55,436 nt of DNA. It comes from Paludibacteraceae bacterium (GTDB taxonomy: Bacteria; Bacteroidota; Bacteroidia; Bacteroidales; Paludibacteraceae). The position numbers and the translations under genes were made by a program. A model generated the notes under the pieces. That model was not told the DNA's origin. It made no database searches and saw only the letters and a program-made list of their open reading frames with translations. Shown here piece after piece: positions 9,814 through 18,872 of the stretch (position 1 is its first letter; every line of letters begins with the position of its first letter). The stretch covers positions 1 through 55,436 of the forward strand of contig JAFVBR010000035.1 of the NCBI GenBank assembly GCA_017479885.1, given 5' to 3'.

Positions 9814-9845
9814 TTTGCCGGTCTCGGGATTTTTTTGTACCTTTG
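9814..9845 (+). promoter_or_regulatory. Promoter of the exopolysaccharide operon
   Basis: TTTG (9814-9817), a 20-bp spacer and TACCTTTG (9838-9845), a perfect match. The ATG of the first gene is only 9 bases after the -7 box, so the mRNA should be leaderless or nearly so. Confidence 0.72.
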
Positions 9846-9854
9846 CACCCCCTT

Positions 9855-10604
9855 ATGAAAAACACTATCAAAATATTGTCAGCGTTCTGTCTTATGGTAA
9901 TGACAGCGTGTTCGGCTTCTCACTCTACAGTAGATGTGAGAATGTACAGCAACTTGAATCTGCGTGTTTACACACCGCATTTCAGCAGTATTGATTTGCG
10001 CGTTCAAACTATGCCGCAGAAGGCGGAGGAGAATGTGATATATGTAGCAGAAGCAGCATTCACGGAGGCCAAGATTGACACCTTCATGCATGCCAACATC
10101 GACGGCAACCATGTGGCATCGGGAGTGTGGTACGAGGGTGCACGTTGTGTCGAGACTCCCGACAAGGTGGGCAATACAGGCGGTTTCGTATGGTATGACG
10201 GGCACTATGAGTTCTTTGCCGACACCGCTTCTGCCGAAGAAGCCTTGCTTCGCGCGGCAGAGCACGGGGGAATGGGTTTCCGTCAGGAGGCTATCATTCA
10301 TAAAGGCAAATATGTGCCCAATGCCAGAACCGAGAATCCCCGCTACAACCGTGTTGAGATATATCGTGTGCTTGCCGAACTGGACGGCAAACTGTGTCTG
10401 ATAGAAAACATCAACCCCGTGCCTTTCACCGAATTCCTGCCCAATCTGCAGGCGTTGCAACCAACGGAAGCACTGTATCTTGATATGGGTCTGGGTTGGA
10501 ATCACTCATGGTACAGAAAACCCGATGGTTCCGTAACGGAGATACATCCTACACACTTCAAGTGCCGTTATTGCACCAATTGGATAACGTTCTATAAAAA
10601 ATAG
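9855..10604 (+). CDS. Lipoprotein resembling the phosphodiester glycosidase (NAGPA) fold
   Basis: Start at ATG 9855. A lipoprotein signal (MKNTIKILSAFCLMVMTAC) gives a 249-residue product. The body follows the order of blocks seen in NAGPA-type phosphodiester glycosidases: a variable NG/DG segment, a GGFVWYDG strand, a dGk-like IIHKGKYVPNAR, an LIENINPVPFTEFL segment and a terminal ALYLDMGLGWNHSWYR in place of the usual LDGGGS loop. This is fold-level resemblance; I cannot prove catalysis. It is the first gene of an operon with a processive glycosyltransferase and an outer-membrane barrel, which would suit trimming or release of a surface glycan. The only typical promoter before 17657 lies directly ahead of it. 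Confidence 0.6.
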   Translation: MKNTIKILSAFCLMVMTACSASHSTVDVRMYSNLNLRVYTPHFSSIDLRVQTMPQKAEENVIYVAEAAFTEAKIDTFMHANIDGNHVASGVWYEGARCVETPDKVGNTGGFVWYDGHYEFFADTASAEEALLRAAEHGGMGFRQEAIIHKGKYVPNARTENPRYNRVEIYRVLAELDGKLCLIENINPVPFTEFLPNLQALQPTEALYLDMGLGWNHSWYRKPDGSVTEIHPTHFKCRYCTNWITFYKK

Positions 10605-10648
10605 GAAGACAGAATTCAACCTCCAAACTTATCTCAACCTGACTTGAA

Positions 10649-11854
10649 ATGCTTGCAATTCCGTACACCTTGGCTTCTGTTACAGGACCTACAGCCTACT
10701 TCTACGGCTGGCAGGTGTTGGAATATGTGCGTTATCTTGCTGACGCATATCTCAAGCAGTTCCCATGGCAGGTCCAGATGTCATTGATAATCATCACTAT
10801 CAGTTCCCTTTCTATTTTTATTCTGTATGCACTTTTCTTTCAGCGGATCATCCGCAGGAGTTCCCGTAACCGTGCTCTGCAGAAGTGCAGGGAACGCTAC
10901 GAAGAGGCGTTCCGCACCATACTTCTAACCAAGGAGAAGATGCCTCAGGAGGAGATGGAATATGTGGCAGGCGCAGACGAGGCGGAACTGCGGATGACCA
11001 ACGGTGACGTGTTTACGCAACTGCTTGTCAGTCTCCGTCTGGAGATGGCGGACGATGTGTATATTCCCAATATGCAGCGTCTGTGCAACATCACGGGCGT
11101 GAAGAATTTTTTGGAGGCAAAGCTGGTTAAGAACCGCGATGTGGAGCAGACTCTGCAGGTGCTGATGACACTGCCTATAAGGGTCTCGGAGGGTGCACTC
11201 GCCCCATACACGGATAATAAGAATCTTCGTATTCGTGAGTTGGCACGCTCATACTTCGGCTTTTGCAGCAAGACGGAACCTTTTCATTTTGTGACGGAGG
11301 ATGTCAATAAATCCTTTAATCTGTGGTATCCTCCTATTTTCCATAGGCTCTGCAGCTGGCATCGTGCCAAAGGCCATCCGATACCGCAGTTGCTGGCATT
11401 GGCACGCCGTTCTGACAACGATGCCCGCAAGGCGCTTTTTATCTCGGAGATACCTTATTGGGGTACCAAAGACGAGAAGACAGGTATCTGTCAGTTTCTC
11501 ACTTCAAGCAGTCCGAAGTGCCGTTCGGCAGCCATTCAGGCACTGGCATTGATAGGTGACCCCGCTTCGGAGGCGGAACTGGTGAAAAACTACAGTATCC
11601 AGTTCCCCACTGCCAAACGCGAGACACTGCTTGCCATTGCCAAAATCAACACCGGCAGGCAGACCGAGTTTTTCCGTCAGGCATATCTAAACTCCACTTC
11701 GCACAGCACCCGTGCGGTGGCATTGTCGTGTCTGTTCAACTATGGAGAAAGCGGCAGACAGGTATTCTACGAACTGCGCCGCGCAGGTCTTGACGACAGC
11801 AGGTTCTTCGAGCAGATTATCTCTGCAGAAGAGATGTATGGGGAGGGGATTTGA
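10649..11854 (+). CDS. HEAT-repeat protein with one membrane helix, EPS operon
   Basis: The 401-residue product has a short periplasmic or partly hydrophobic start, one strong membrane helix (about 45-66, MSLIIITISSLSIFILYALFF) and a basic stop-transfer sequence (RRSSRNR). A cytoplasmic alpha-solenoid fills the rest, with recognisable HEAT-type units such as SAAIQALALIGDPASEAELVKNY and TRAVALSCLFNYGESGRQVF. No enzymatic motif is visible. It lies 69 bp upstream of the glycosyltransferase gene, so I infer a scaffold or regulatory partner on the cytoplasmic face of the synthase, possibly in place of the c-di-GMP domains of other systems. Confidence is good for the architecture and low for the role. 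Confidence 0.72.
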   Translation: MLAIPYTLASVTGPTAYFYGWQVLEYVRYLADAYLKQFPWQVQMSLIIITISSLSIFILYALFFQRIIRRSSRNRALQKCRERYEEAFRTILLTKEKMPQEEMEYVAGADEAELRMTNGDVFTQLLVSLRLEMADDVYIPNMQRLCNITGVKNFLEAKLVKNRDVEQTLQVLMTLPIRVSEGALAPYTDNKNLRIRELARSYFGFCSKTEPFHFVTEDVNKSFNLWYPPIFHRLCSWHRAKGHPIPQLLALARRSDNDARKALFISEIPYWGTKDEKTGICQFLTSSSPKCRSAAIQALALIGDPASEAELVKNYSIQFPTAKRETLLAIAKINTGRQTEFFRQAYLNSTSHSTRAVALSCLFNYGESGRQVFYELRRAGLDDSRFFEQIISAEEMYGEGI

Positions 11855-11923
11855 CAGGAGGTTTTTGAATGGTCCGTTGATATGACACTAAAGTAAGAAA
11901 AAGGATAACAACAAGTAAGAAAT

Positions 11924-13339
11924 ATGTGGGAAACGATACTATATTTCTACGGCTATATAATATTCTTCTATTCGCTGGCACTGATATCGTCTTACTCGAT
12001 ACTATTGGTGCTGGCGTATATCCACAGTGCCAAGTATCTGAAGTGGACCAATGACCATATCTGCTACGCTGTGGAGGGGAGTCCGTTCGCGCCGGGAGTA
12101 AGCATTGTGGCACCTGCATACAACGAGGAGAAGACCATTGTTGACAATGTGAATTCGCTTCTAATGCTTGACTATCCGAACTTTGAGGTCATCATTGTCA
12201 ACGACGGTTCGAAGGACAAGACTCTGGAACTACTTATCAGCAACTTCGACTTGGAGGAAATTCCTTACGAGTATGTACCCCGAATCCATTGCAAGCCTTT
12301 CAAGCGTCTGTTCCGTTCCCAGAATCCCAAGTTCAGACGCCTTACAGTGGTTGACAAGGTAAACGGCGGCACCAAGGCGGATGCCGTCAATGCAGGTCTC
12401 AACGTGTTGCGTACACCTTATTTTATCAATACCGATGTGGACTGCATTCTTGCCCGTGATGCCATCAAACACTGCATCTTCCCTATCTTGCAGGACGAGA
12501 GTATCATTGCTGTCAGCGGCACCATGTCGATGAGCAACGGCAGTATTTCGGAGAATGGCCAGTTGGTTGAAATAAGGCCTTCCAACCATCCGATACCTTT
12601 GTTTCAGGACTTGGAATACAAACGCAGTTTCCTCGTAGGCAAGATGGGCTGGAGTCAGATAAACGCCATGAACAATGTGTCCGGCGGATATGGTTTGTTC
12701 AACTCCGAGGTGGTGCTTGCCGCCGGAGGCTACGACAGTTCTTCCTTTGCCGAAGATATGGATATTATCACCCGCATGATGGGCTATTGTTGCGAACAGA
12801 AACGTCCGTATCGCGTTGTGCAGATTCCTCATACCTGCTGTTGGACAGAAGGTCCGGGCACGCTGAAAGTGCTGAAGCGTCAGCGAATCCGCTGGGGCAG
12901 GGGACTGATACAGCACATGTGGAAACACCGCTACATGCTGTTCAATCCCAAGTACAAACGCCTTGGAATGATTACGCTGCCTTATACTCTCATCTTTGAG
13001 TTGCTTGCTCCCGTGATAGAGTTTATAGGTATGATAATGCTGATAGTCCTCTTCTTTACATACAACATCAACTGGCAGACATTCTGGATTCTCTTTGCCG
13101 CCATTTATGCCTTCTCGCTTCTGCTGTCAAGTTTCGTTATCTTCTATGATTATATGGCGGGCGGGTCATACAAGAGTGCATCCGGTTATCTGAAACTCCT
13201 GCTGGCGGCAGTGTTCGAGCCTGTTGTCTATCATCCATTGCTGGTGTTCTTCTCGTTGCGCGGTTACTACAATTTCCTCACCAACCGTGCCGCAGTGTGG
13301 GGAGAGATGACGCGTACAGGTACAAGGAAAAAGAAATAG
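11924..13339 (+). CDS. Processive family-2 glycosyltransferase (PgaC/hyaluronan-synthase-like)
   Basis: The 471-residue protein has an N-terminal membrane helix (about 5-33), a GT2 domain with APAYNEEKTI and VNDGSKDKT, the DxD motif in NTDVDC (Asp171, Asp173), the ED pair (Glu277, Asp278) and QRIRW (Gln320, Arg323, Trp324), then three membrane helices near 355-440. The D, DxD, ED and QxxRW set marks processive synthases that polymerise a sugar and push it through their own membrane channel (PgaC, HasA, BcsA). The sugar cannot be read from sequence. Neighbours on both sides (HEAT anchor, TPR/outer-membrane barrel) fit a synthase-dependent export line. Confidence 0.9.
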   Translation: MWETILYFYGYIIFFYSLALISSYSILLVLAYIHSAKYLKWTNDHICYAVEGSPFAPGVSIVAPAYNEEKTIVDNVNSLLMLDYPNFEVIIVNDGSKDKTLELLISNFDLEEIPYEYVPRIHCKPFKRLFRSQNPKFRRLTVVDKVNGGTKADAVNAGLNVLRTPYFINTDVDCILARDAIKHCIFPILQDESIIAVSGTMSMSNGSISENGQLVEIRPSNHPIPLFQDLEYKRSFLVGKMGWSQINAMNNVSGGYGLFNSEVVLAAGGYDSSSFAEDMDIITRMMGYCCEQKRPYRVVQIPHTCCWTEGPGTLKVLKRQRIRWGRGLIQHMWKHRYMLFNPKYKRLGMITLPYTLIFELLAPVIEFIGMIMLIVLFFTYNINWQTFWILFAAIYAFSLLLSSFVIFYDYMAGGSYKSASGYLKLLLAAVFEPVVYHPLLVFFSLRGYYNFLTNRAAVWGEMTRTGTRKKK

Positions 13340-13359
13340 GCGGACCTTGAAAAAATGAA

Positions 13360-15717
13360 ATGAACCATCTGTTTTTACATATTGTCTCTGTCTTGCTGCT
13401 CCTTTCTGCCGGTGCTTTTGCACAGCATTCAGGAACAGTGGTGCATGCAAAACATCATAGAGGCGGCGAGTCTGCAAGCGAACCGACACTGCGTGAGCAT
13501 ATTCAGTCGCTCAACGATGTGGCACGCGAGCGTCTGACCGACGGTATCAGCATGTCGCCGTCGGAGTATAGCGACACTCTGCGGGCGCTTTTCCGTGCTG
13601 ACCGTTGGGACGAATGTATGCCGTTGCTCATTGCTGCCGAAAGAGAGTGGGGACTCACATCTGACATATCGTTTCTCTATGGCAGGTACTGGTATCATCA
13701 GGGCGATGTTTCAACAGCAAGACGCTATCTGCTGACTGCCGTTCGCGAGGACGAGTCAAATGCCGAGGCGCTGGAGTTGCTGGTGAAACTGGAGGAGGGC
13801 GAAAAAAACTATTCCACTGCCATTGTCCATGTGAACGACCTGCTGGGTTTCAGTCCGTATAACCCCCGTCTGTGGCGAAAGAAGATAGAACTCTACAGGC
13901 TCAGCGGTAACGAGCAGGAGGCGAACCGTCTGCTTGAGCGCCTCGCACAGATATATCCTCAGAACGAACAGATACAGAACGACCTGCAGTATCAGCGTGA
14001 GTTGCAGGTAGAGCAAATGCGCAAGCAGGGTAACGAACAAGAGTCGCAGCAGGCGATAAGAGAACTTATACAGACTAATCCCAAGGATGCGCAGTATTAT
14101 CTCGACTTGTCGGCCTCTCTGCTGAAAGAAGGACGTATGGACGAGGCGGCTGAAGTGTGTGCCAAGGGTGTTAACAACACAGGCGGCAACCGCCAGCTCA
14201 TCCGTCGCAGGGTAAGCATCTTGCAGGACCAGGCGCAGTATCAGGAGGCGGAGATATATCTGGACGACTGTATCCGCCGCTACCATGCAGGCGACCTGGA
14301 TGCACTACGCCGCTATTTGCACGAAGAAGCAGCCATGGCTGCAGACAATGCGGACGCATACACACGCTACCAGCACCTTTATGGAGAAACCCAATCAGAA
14401 GAGTCGCTTGACTGGCTGATAAATACGGCTATGAGAAGAGAGTGGTGGGGTGATGCGGAATACTATCTTCAACAGGCCCAGACACAGCGGGGTAAAAACA
14501 AGGATATTCTCAACAAGCAATATACGGTTGAAAAACGTATGGGGAACGACAAACAGGCTGCACGTATTCTGGAAGAGTTGTACATTGCCGACCCTGCCGA
14601 CTCAGACATACGCGAACTTATAGCGGAGCGGAGACTGCAGACTGCCGGAGGACTGATGCAGGATGAACAGTGGGATAATGCCCTGACTGCATTGCATGAA
14701 GCTGATACTCTTACCCGTGACTCGGATATGCTGGCTGTGATAGAAAGACGTATCCGCACCTGCGAGGCTATGTTGCCTGACACTACTGTTGTGAAAGACA
14801 GCCTTGACCAGATGCAGCACTCCGTCATCTATGAGAAAGAGCACAACCTCGACTCAGCATACGCCTGCCTTATGCGCTACCGCCCCTCTGTTGACGAATA
14901 CCACGAAGTGCAGCGGCATCGCTACACCCTGCAGTCGCGTCTGATGAAAAACAACCTCTTGCTTGAGTATCAGTATGCAAGACGTACAAGCGTGGATGAA
15001 TGGAGCCACAATGCCTATGTCACTTACACCCGGACCCTCACCAAACACGATGCTCTCGAAGTATCGGCCGCATACGCAGGCAGGGAGGGTGCCTCATGGA
15101 CTGAGACGACCGATGAAGGCACCGACACCACCTATGTGTCAGCCGGTGGCACCGGTGTGCAGCTCGGAGCAGGCTACTACCACTATTTCGACTGGGGTGA
15201 CATCGGTGTGCAGGCAACGTGGGCAAGCCGGTTCCTCCCTAAGGCGTCCGTCAAGATGCAGTTGACAGAAAACCTTCCGGCGGAATGGACTCTTACGGAA
15301 CGCCTGTCATGGAGATACATAACCGATGAGACGCGCTACCACGTTTTCTCCGCCGGTCTGTCTGCGGGCTGGAGTGTCGGCAGTTTTCTGCTCACACCGT
15401 CTATTGACGCTTTTCTTATGCAGAAGCATGTGTATTTCAACGGCGGACTGAAGATGAACTACTACCCTCTTGAAGGAGACCGCAGCAATGTGTTCGCTTC
15501 TGTGGGAGTAGGTAATGCACCTGAACTTACATTGCTCGACAGCAACCTCCCCGTCAGATTCGCTCATCTTAACACCAATGTGTCAGTAGGCGGCATGTAC
15601 TTGATTAACGGGCACTTCGCACTGACTGGCAGTATAGACTGGTATGTGATGGGTAACAATGATGCCTCCGTGCGCAACTACATCTACCTGCATGTAGGAC
15701 TCAACATATTCTTCTGA
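13360..15717 (+). CDS. TPR protein with C-terminal outer-membrane beta-barrel (PgaA/YaiO-like exporter)
   Basis: The 785-residue product begins with a signal peptide (MNHLFLHIVSVLLLLSAGAFA). Residues about 60-480 are tandem TPR helices (for example WDECMPLLIAAEREWG, ATARRYLL-like and DAQYYLDLSASLLKEGRMDEAAEV). Residues about 530-785 are a chain of amphipathic strands with Tyr/Trp girdles, ending LHVGLNIFF with the terminal aromatic that BAM recognises. TPR plus barrel is the layout of PgaA and of YaiO-family outer-membrane proteins that pass a nascent polymer out of the periplasm. It starts 20 bp after the glycosyltransferase gene, and its stop is followed after 2 bp by the next gene. Confidence 0.82.
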   Translation: MNHLFLHIVSVLLLLSAGAFAQHSGTVVHAKHHRGGESASEPTLREHIQSLNDVARERLTDGISMSPSEYSDTLRALFRADRWDECMPLLIAAEREWGLTSDISFLYGRYWYHQGDVSTARRYLLTAVREDESNAEALELLVKLEEGEKNYSTAIVHVNDLLGFSPYNPRLWRKKIELYRLSGNEQEANRLLERLAQIYPQNEQIQNDLQYQRELQVEQMRKQGNEQESQQAIRELIQTNPKDAQYYLDLSASLLKEGRMDEAAEVCAKGVNNTGGNRQLIRRRVSILQDQAQYQEAEIYLDDCIRRYHAGDLDALRRYLHEEAAMAADNADAYTRYQHLYGETQSEESLDWLINTAMRREWWGDAEYYLQQAQTQRGKNKDILNKQYTVEKRMGNDKQAARILEELYIADPADSDIRELIAERRLQTAGGLMQDEQWDNALTALHEADTLTRDSDMLAVIERRIRTCEAMLPDTTVVKDSLDQMQHSVIYEKEHNLDSAYACLMRYRPSVDEYHEVQRHRYTLQSRLMKNNLLLEYQYARRTSVDEWSHNAYVTYTRTLTKHDALEVSAAYAGREGASWTETTDEGTDTTYVSAGGTGVQLGAGYYHYFDWGDIGVQATWASRFLPKASVKMQLTENLPAEWTLTERLSWRYITDETRYHVFSAGLSAGWSVGSFLLTPSIDAFLMQKHVYFNGGLKMNYYPLEGDRSNVFASVGVGNAPELTLLDSNLPVRFAHLNTNVSVGGMYLINGHFALTGSIDWYVMGNNDASVRNYIYLHVGLNIFF

Positions 15718-15719
15718 CA

Positions 15720-16262
15720 ATGATGAAACGTAAGAAATATTATATTATCTTCTGCCTGCTGCTGATTCTTCCGGTTGCCGCAACCGGTTGCCGCAAGCTG
15801 GTATGTCCTACCAATGTAAGGATTGAGCACCCGGTCAGACACTATCTTCCTATTTTGCAGGGTGACATACTTAATATGTTCTGGACACTCTACAATGATG
15901 GTCCGGAGCCGCTTGTCATTCAGGATGTGCAGCCTTCGTGCAGTGCAGTGCAACTTGTTTCCGAAGTGCCCGCAGTAGTGATGGCAGGTGATTCTGTAGT
16001 GATGAATTTTCACTTCGACACCGACAAGAACGTGAGCCTTGCCGCCCATGCCGTCCGCATATACGGTAACATAGAGCCCGAAGGTGAGGCGGAGATGAAT
16101 TTTGATGTGCATATCATCCCGCCGTCTGATGACAGGTCCGACTATGAAGAACATTTCTTCGACAAACTGACGGAGGAAAATGTGGCGGAAAAGAGGCTGA
16201 AGCGGAATCTGTATTACACTGATTCGCTTTCAGTGGAAGTGTTGTTCGGATATACATTGTGA
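15720..16262 (+). CDS. DUF1573-type lipoprotein, EPS operon
   Basis: A 180-residue product with a signal sequence ending LPVAATGC (lipobox) and a single Ig-like domain of the DUF1573 kind: FWTLYNDGPEPLVIQDVQPSCSAVQL and the AGDSVVMNFHFDTDKNVSLAAHAVRIYGN strand pair. DUF1573 proteins are common Bacteroidales envelope proteins without an assigned activity. It begins 2 bp after the barrel gene, a tight translational link, so it may be an accessory subunit of the outer-membrane exporter. Confidence is high for the family and low for the role. Confidence 0.78.
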   Translation: MMKRKKYYIIFCLLLILPVAATGCRKLVCPTNVRIEHPVRHYLPILQGDILNMFWTLYNDGPEPLVIQDVQPSCSAVQLVSEVPAVVMAGDSVVMNFHFDTDKNVSLAAHAVRIYGNIEPEGEAEMNFDVHIIPPSDDRSDYEEHFFDKLTEENVAEKRLKRNLYYTDSLSVEVLFGYTL

Positions 16263-16291
16263 TAAAGAAACAAACAAATATAAGAATTATT

Positions 16292-17635
16292 ATGAAAAAG
16301 AATCATTTACTGATTATGGTTGCGGTTGCTGTGCTGACTGCATGCAATCAGACAACCGACAACAGCGTCCTGCTGCGTCCTGTCAAGCAGGCTGACTATG
16401 TTATCTATTCCGGGAGTCACACTCACGAGTCCTCTCTTCCTGATGTAGCCGGCAAGGCCAAACAGTCACATCGTGCACCGGCAGCCGCTTTCGCCTATTA
16501 CAAGGTGTGGGACGGCAACCTGCCTGCTGAATACAAAGACCGCTTCCCCGAGGCTGTGGGCAGTGAGGAAAAAACGTATGTGATAAACTATATCCGTCAG
16601 CACCCGCAGGAGGGCAGTCAGGTGTTCCTTTGCGAGAACTATTTCGTTCAGAACATCGGCTCTTCATTTGACTATTATACGGGCAACACGCTCGTTGACC
16701 ACAATGGGGCACAACACGGTGTGACGGGTGGCAACCAGATGGATTATCTCGTTATCAACGGCAACCACATCAACGACTACAACAGCACTTGGGGACAGGA
16801 TGCCCTCTGCCTCAACCTGCCTCTCGAAGACCCCACATATCACGACAGTTGGGGCGACAAGGACAACACCAAGCACAATGCATGGACAGTATATGAAATA
16901 GAAGGCTACGGCTACTATCTGTGCTTTGATTACCGCACTGCCAAAAACAGCGGTGAGTATTATGACGGCGACGGCGTGTACAATGACTGGGTAATCAAAC
17001 TCGTTCCTGCCGATGGTACCAATCCGCGTCCTGCCGATGCTGTTGAACCTGAAAAAAACGTTGTGCCCGGACTTGGCGAAGTGGAGGTCAATCTCTCACT
17101 CAATGCTGAAAAGACGGAGGATGACTATGTGGTTACAAAACTCTCCATCCATGTGCGCGACACCACTGATATTGAGGTCTTTCTGCCCGTTGATATGCAT
17201 TACTACTGCGACAAAGACGACATGAACATCGTGTTGAGCAATCGCGATGGTGTGTTGCAATACAATACCTATGTAGAAACCGTATCTATGGATATTGCCG
17301 GCAATACAGTAACTCTCAATGTACGTTTTGAAGACGGAGGCATCGTGGTTTCGACAAGAGGTATCAACAGCGGGGTGCTCAACTATTGCCGCGACACTTA
17401 TCAGGACGGCATAACTTTCGAGATATGGAACTACTATCATGACATTCTCCGCACCGACCTGCAGGAAATTCTCAACAGAAGTACAATAACCTTTACTGCC
17501 AGCCCCGGACGTTATGTCAATGCCTATGGTGTTGTTGAAGGAGACGTCAATCCTCTCGACTGTCAGGTTCTCCCGCCTTCAGACTATATATACAGCAGCA
17601 CAGAAAACTTCAACAGAATTTATCTGCCGCAATAA
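16292..17635 (+). CDS. Large lipoprotein of unknown function, last gene of EPS operon
   Basis: I start it at ATG 16292 (MKKNHLLIMVAVAVLTAC, good lipobox) rather than at a GTG at 16259 that would hide the signal. The 447-residue product is acidic and aromatic. Around 190-240 it has a GYYLCFDYRTA..YYDGDGVYNDWVIKL stretch reminiscent of the D-x-D-YND metal-like motif of DUF4114-type beta-sandwich proteins. The rest is beta-rich with no motif I recognise. It ends 21 bp before a strong hairpin, so it closes the operon. A surface glycan-binding role would fit but is unproven. Confidence 0.7.
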   Translation: MKKNHLLIMVAVAVLTACNQTTDNSVLLRPVKQADYVIYSGSHTHESSLPDVAGKAKQSHRAPAAAFAYYKVWDGNLPAEYKDRFPEAVGSEEKTYVINYIRQHPQEGSQVFLCENYFVQNIGSSFDYYTGNTLVDHNGAQHGVTGGNQMDYLVINGNHINDYNSTWGQDALCLNLPLEDPTYHDSWGDKDNTKHNAWTVYEIEGYGYYLCFDYRTAKNSGEYYDGDGVYNDWVIKLVPADGTNPRPADAVEPEKNVVPGLGEVEVNLSLNAEKTEDDYVVTKLSIHVRDTTDIEVFLPVDMHYYCDKDDMNIVLSNRDGVLQYNTYVETVSMDIAGNTVTLNVRFEDGGIVVSTRGINSGVLNYCRDTYQDGITFEIWNYYHDILRTDLQEILNRSTITFTASPGRYVNAYGVVEGDVNPLDCQVLPPSDYIYSSTENFNRIYLPQ

Positions 17636-17656
17636 ACATTCTCACATCCTCAACAA

Positions 17657-17696
17657 AACTGCCGCGAACAAAAACACCATAATGTTCGCGGCAGTT
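17657..17696 (+). terminator. Hairpin ending the EPS operon
   Basis: A perfect 13-bp stem (17657-17669 with 17684-17696) around a 14-nt loop, followed by the short G-TTT-G. The U-run is weak, but the stem is very stable. Confidence 0.7.
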
Positions 17697-17721
17697 GTTT
17701 GAATATCTACAGGGCAAACCG

Positions 17722-17754
17722 AAGGTGATGCGCGAGATGCTCTCAGAGTTTTGA
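17722..17754 (+). pseudogene. Possible 3' fragment related to the flavodiiron gene
   Basis: Reads KVMREMLSEF and stop. The flavodiiron protein has KVMREMLSQM at 8473-8502, and 23 of 27 bases agree. No start or longer frame is present. It may be a remnant of a second flavodiiron copy, or chance. Confidence 0.25.
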
Positions 17755-17845
17755 CAAACCCTCTTGTTCCTTTCATTCTAAGCGAGCAGGTAGTGTACCA
17801 AATGAGTCCTCCTTTTCTTTTGTTTAGGTCTATATTATTGTCGCG

Positions 17846-18805
17846 TCAACCTTTCCGATACCATTCCGCTATTTCCTTGCGGCGTTTCAGAGCAAGGGCG
17901 ATGAGACAACCCAAAATGTAACCAGTTATCAGTGCAATCAGTGTGCATTTCAGCCTGCCGTTTAAGGCGCGTGGTATGGTAGTGAAAGCCTGCTGTGCAA
18001 CTACGGGAGCAGTACACATCGCCAGTTCGCGGTCGGCATGCTCGGTGGTGTTGTAGAACTCCATGATTTCAGGTGTGAAGAGTTTGATTTCGCGTCTGCC
18101 AAGCACCATTCCGTTGCCCCACTTCATCTGCGCCTGAGCTGCACCACCCTGCTCAAAATAGAAAGCAGAGGTCAGAGAGTCAAGTTTCTCCAACTGGTCG
18201 TGGCAGAACTGCACCTTGCGCTCCTGAAGTGCGCGTTTCTTCTCAAACGAAGCCTGCAGCGAGGGGTTGCTGTTGAGATATGCCAGTATGTGCTCGCCTA
18301 CTACAGGTACATTGTCAGGCCGCTTGGTGCGGAAACGAAGGCACATAACATTGGGCATAACTACGTTGATAGTGTCGGTTACATCGTGCTTGTGTCTATA
18401 GTCCACCATGTCGGCTGTTGAGTCATTGAGGAAGTCAATAACCTCGAAGGTCTCAAACTTCACAAGACCGTCGGCCTGGTCGGGTGTGAGGTTGAGAGCA
18501 GCGGTTATCTCCTGGTTGGGGAAGAACCTGTAACTGAATTCAAGCGGGCGGAAAGCCTGTTTGACATCTTCTGCCAGGGGTCCGTTGAGATACACTATAG
18601 CCTCTGCCTTGTAGATTCGGTTTAGAGGACGAGAGTAGTAGTAACCGGCACCGAAGAAGATAATTATGCAGGGCACGGTGATGAACCAGTAGTGCAGCGC
18701 AAGGCGCACACTGTCGAGACAAAGGTGCCATGCACCGATGCAAACTTTGCCCATCCAGCGGAAAAATGCCGCCGTAAGGTCGAATAGATTCATGTTTTTG
18801 TCCAT
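17846..18805 (-). CDS. Wzz-like polysaccharide co-polymerase/chain-length protein
   Basis: A 319-residue protein with two membrane helices, one near the N-terminus (about 38-58, ITVPCIIIFFGAGYYYSR) and one at the C-terminus (about 285-305, LIALITGYILGCLIALAL). They enclose a periplasmic domain that begins with IYKAEAIVYL, the usual Wzz beta strand, and continues with a long helical part (ASFEKKRALQERKVQFCHDQLEKLDSL). The short C-tail has no tyrosine kinase domain. Wzz proteins set polymer length in O-antigen or capsule assembly. It is convergent with the EPS operon and seems to belong to the lepA transcript. The start could also be the ATG at 18793. Confidence 0.72.
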   Translation of the reverse strand: MDKNMNLFDLTAAFFRWMGKVCIGAWHLCLDSVRLALHYWFITVPCIIIFFGAGYYYSRPLNRIYKAEAIVYLNGPLAEDVKQAFRPLEFSYRFFPNQEITAALNLTPDQADGLVKFETFEVIDFLNDSTADMVDYRHKHDVTDTINVVMPNVMCLRFRTKRPDNVPVVGEHILAYLNSNPSLQASFEKKRALQERKVQFCHDQLEKLDSLTSAFYFEQGGAAQAQMKWGNGMVLGRREIKLFTPEIMEFYNTTEHADRELAMCTAPVVAQQAFTTIPRALNGRLKCTLIALITGYILGCLIALALKRRKEIAEWYRKG

Positions 18806-18820
18806 AGGGTATGGGGATAA

Positions 18821-18850
18821 TGTGGTTTGACGTTGTTTGACGTGGTTTGA
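18821..18850 (-). repeat. Three 10-bp repeats upstream of the Wzz-like gene
   Basis: The plus strand reads TGTGGTTTGA, CGTTGTTTGA, CGTGGTTTGA. On the sense strand of the gene this is a TCAAACNACG series 16 bp upstream of the ATG, the same family as upstream of tpiA and the gene at 23535. Confidence 0.75.
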
Positions 18851-18872
18851 GGCAACTAAAGGTTATTTGTGA

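Noticed and set aside
12230-12928. A 232-codon minus-strand frame inside the GT2 gene
   Set aside because: Antisense shadow of a gene with all GT2 motifs intact.
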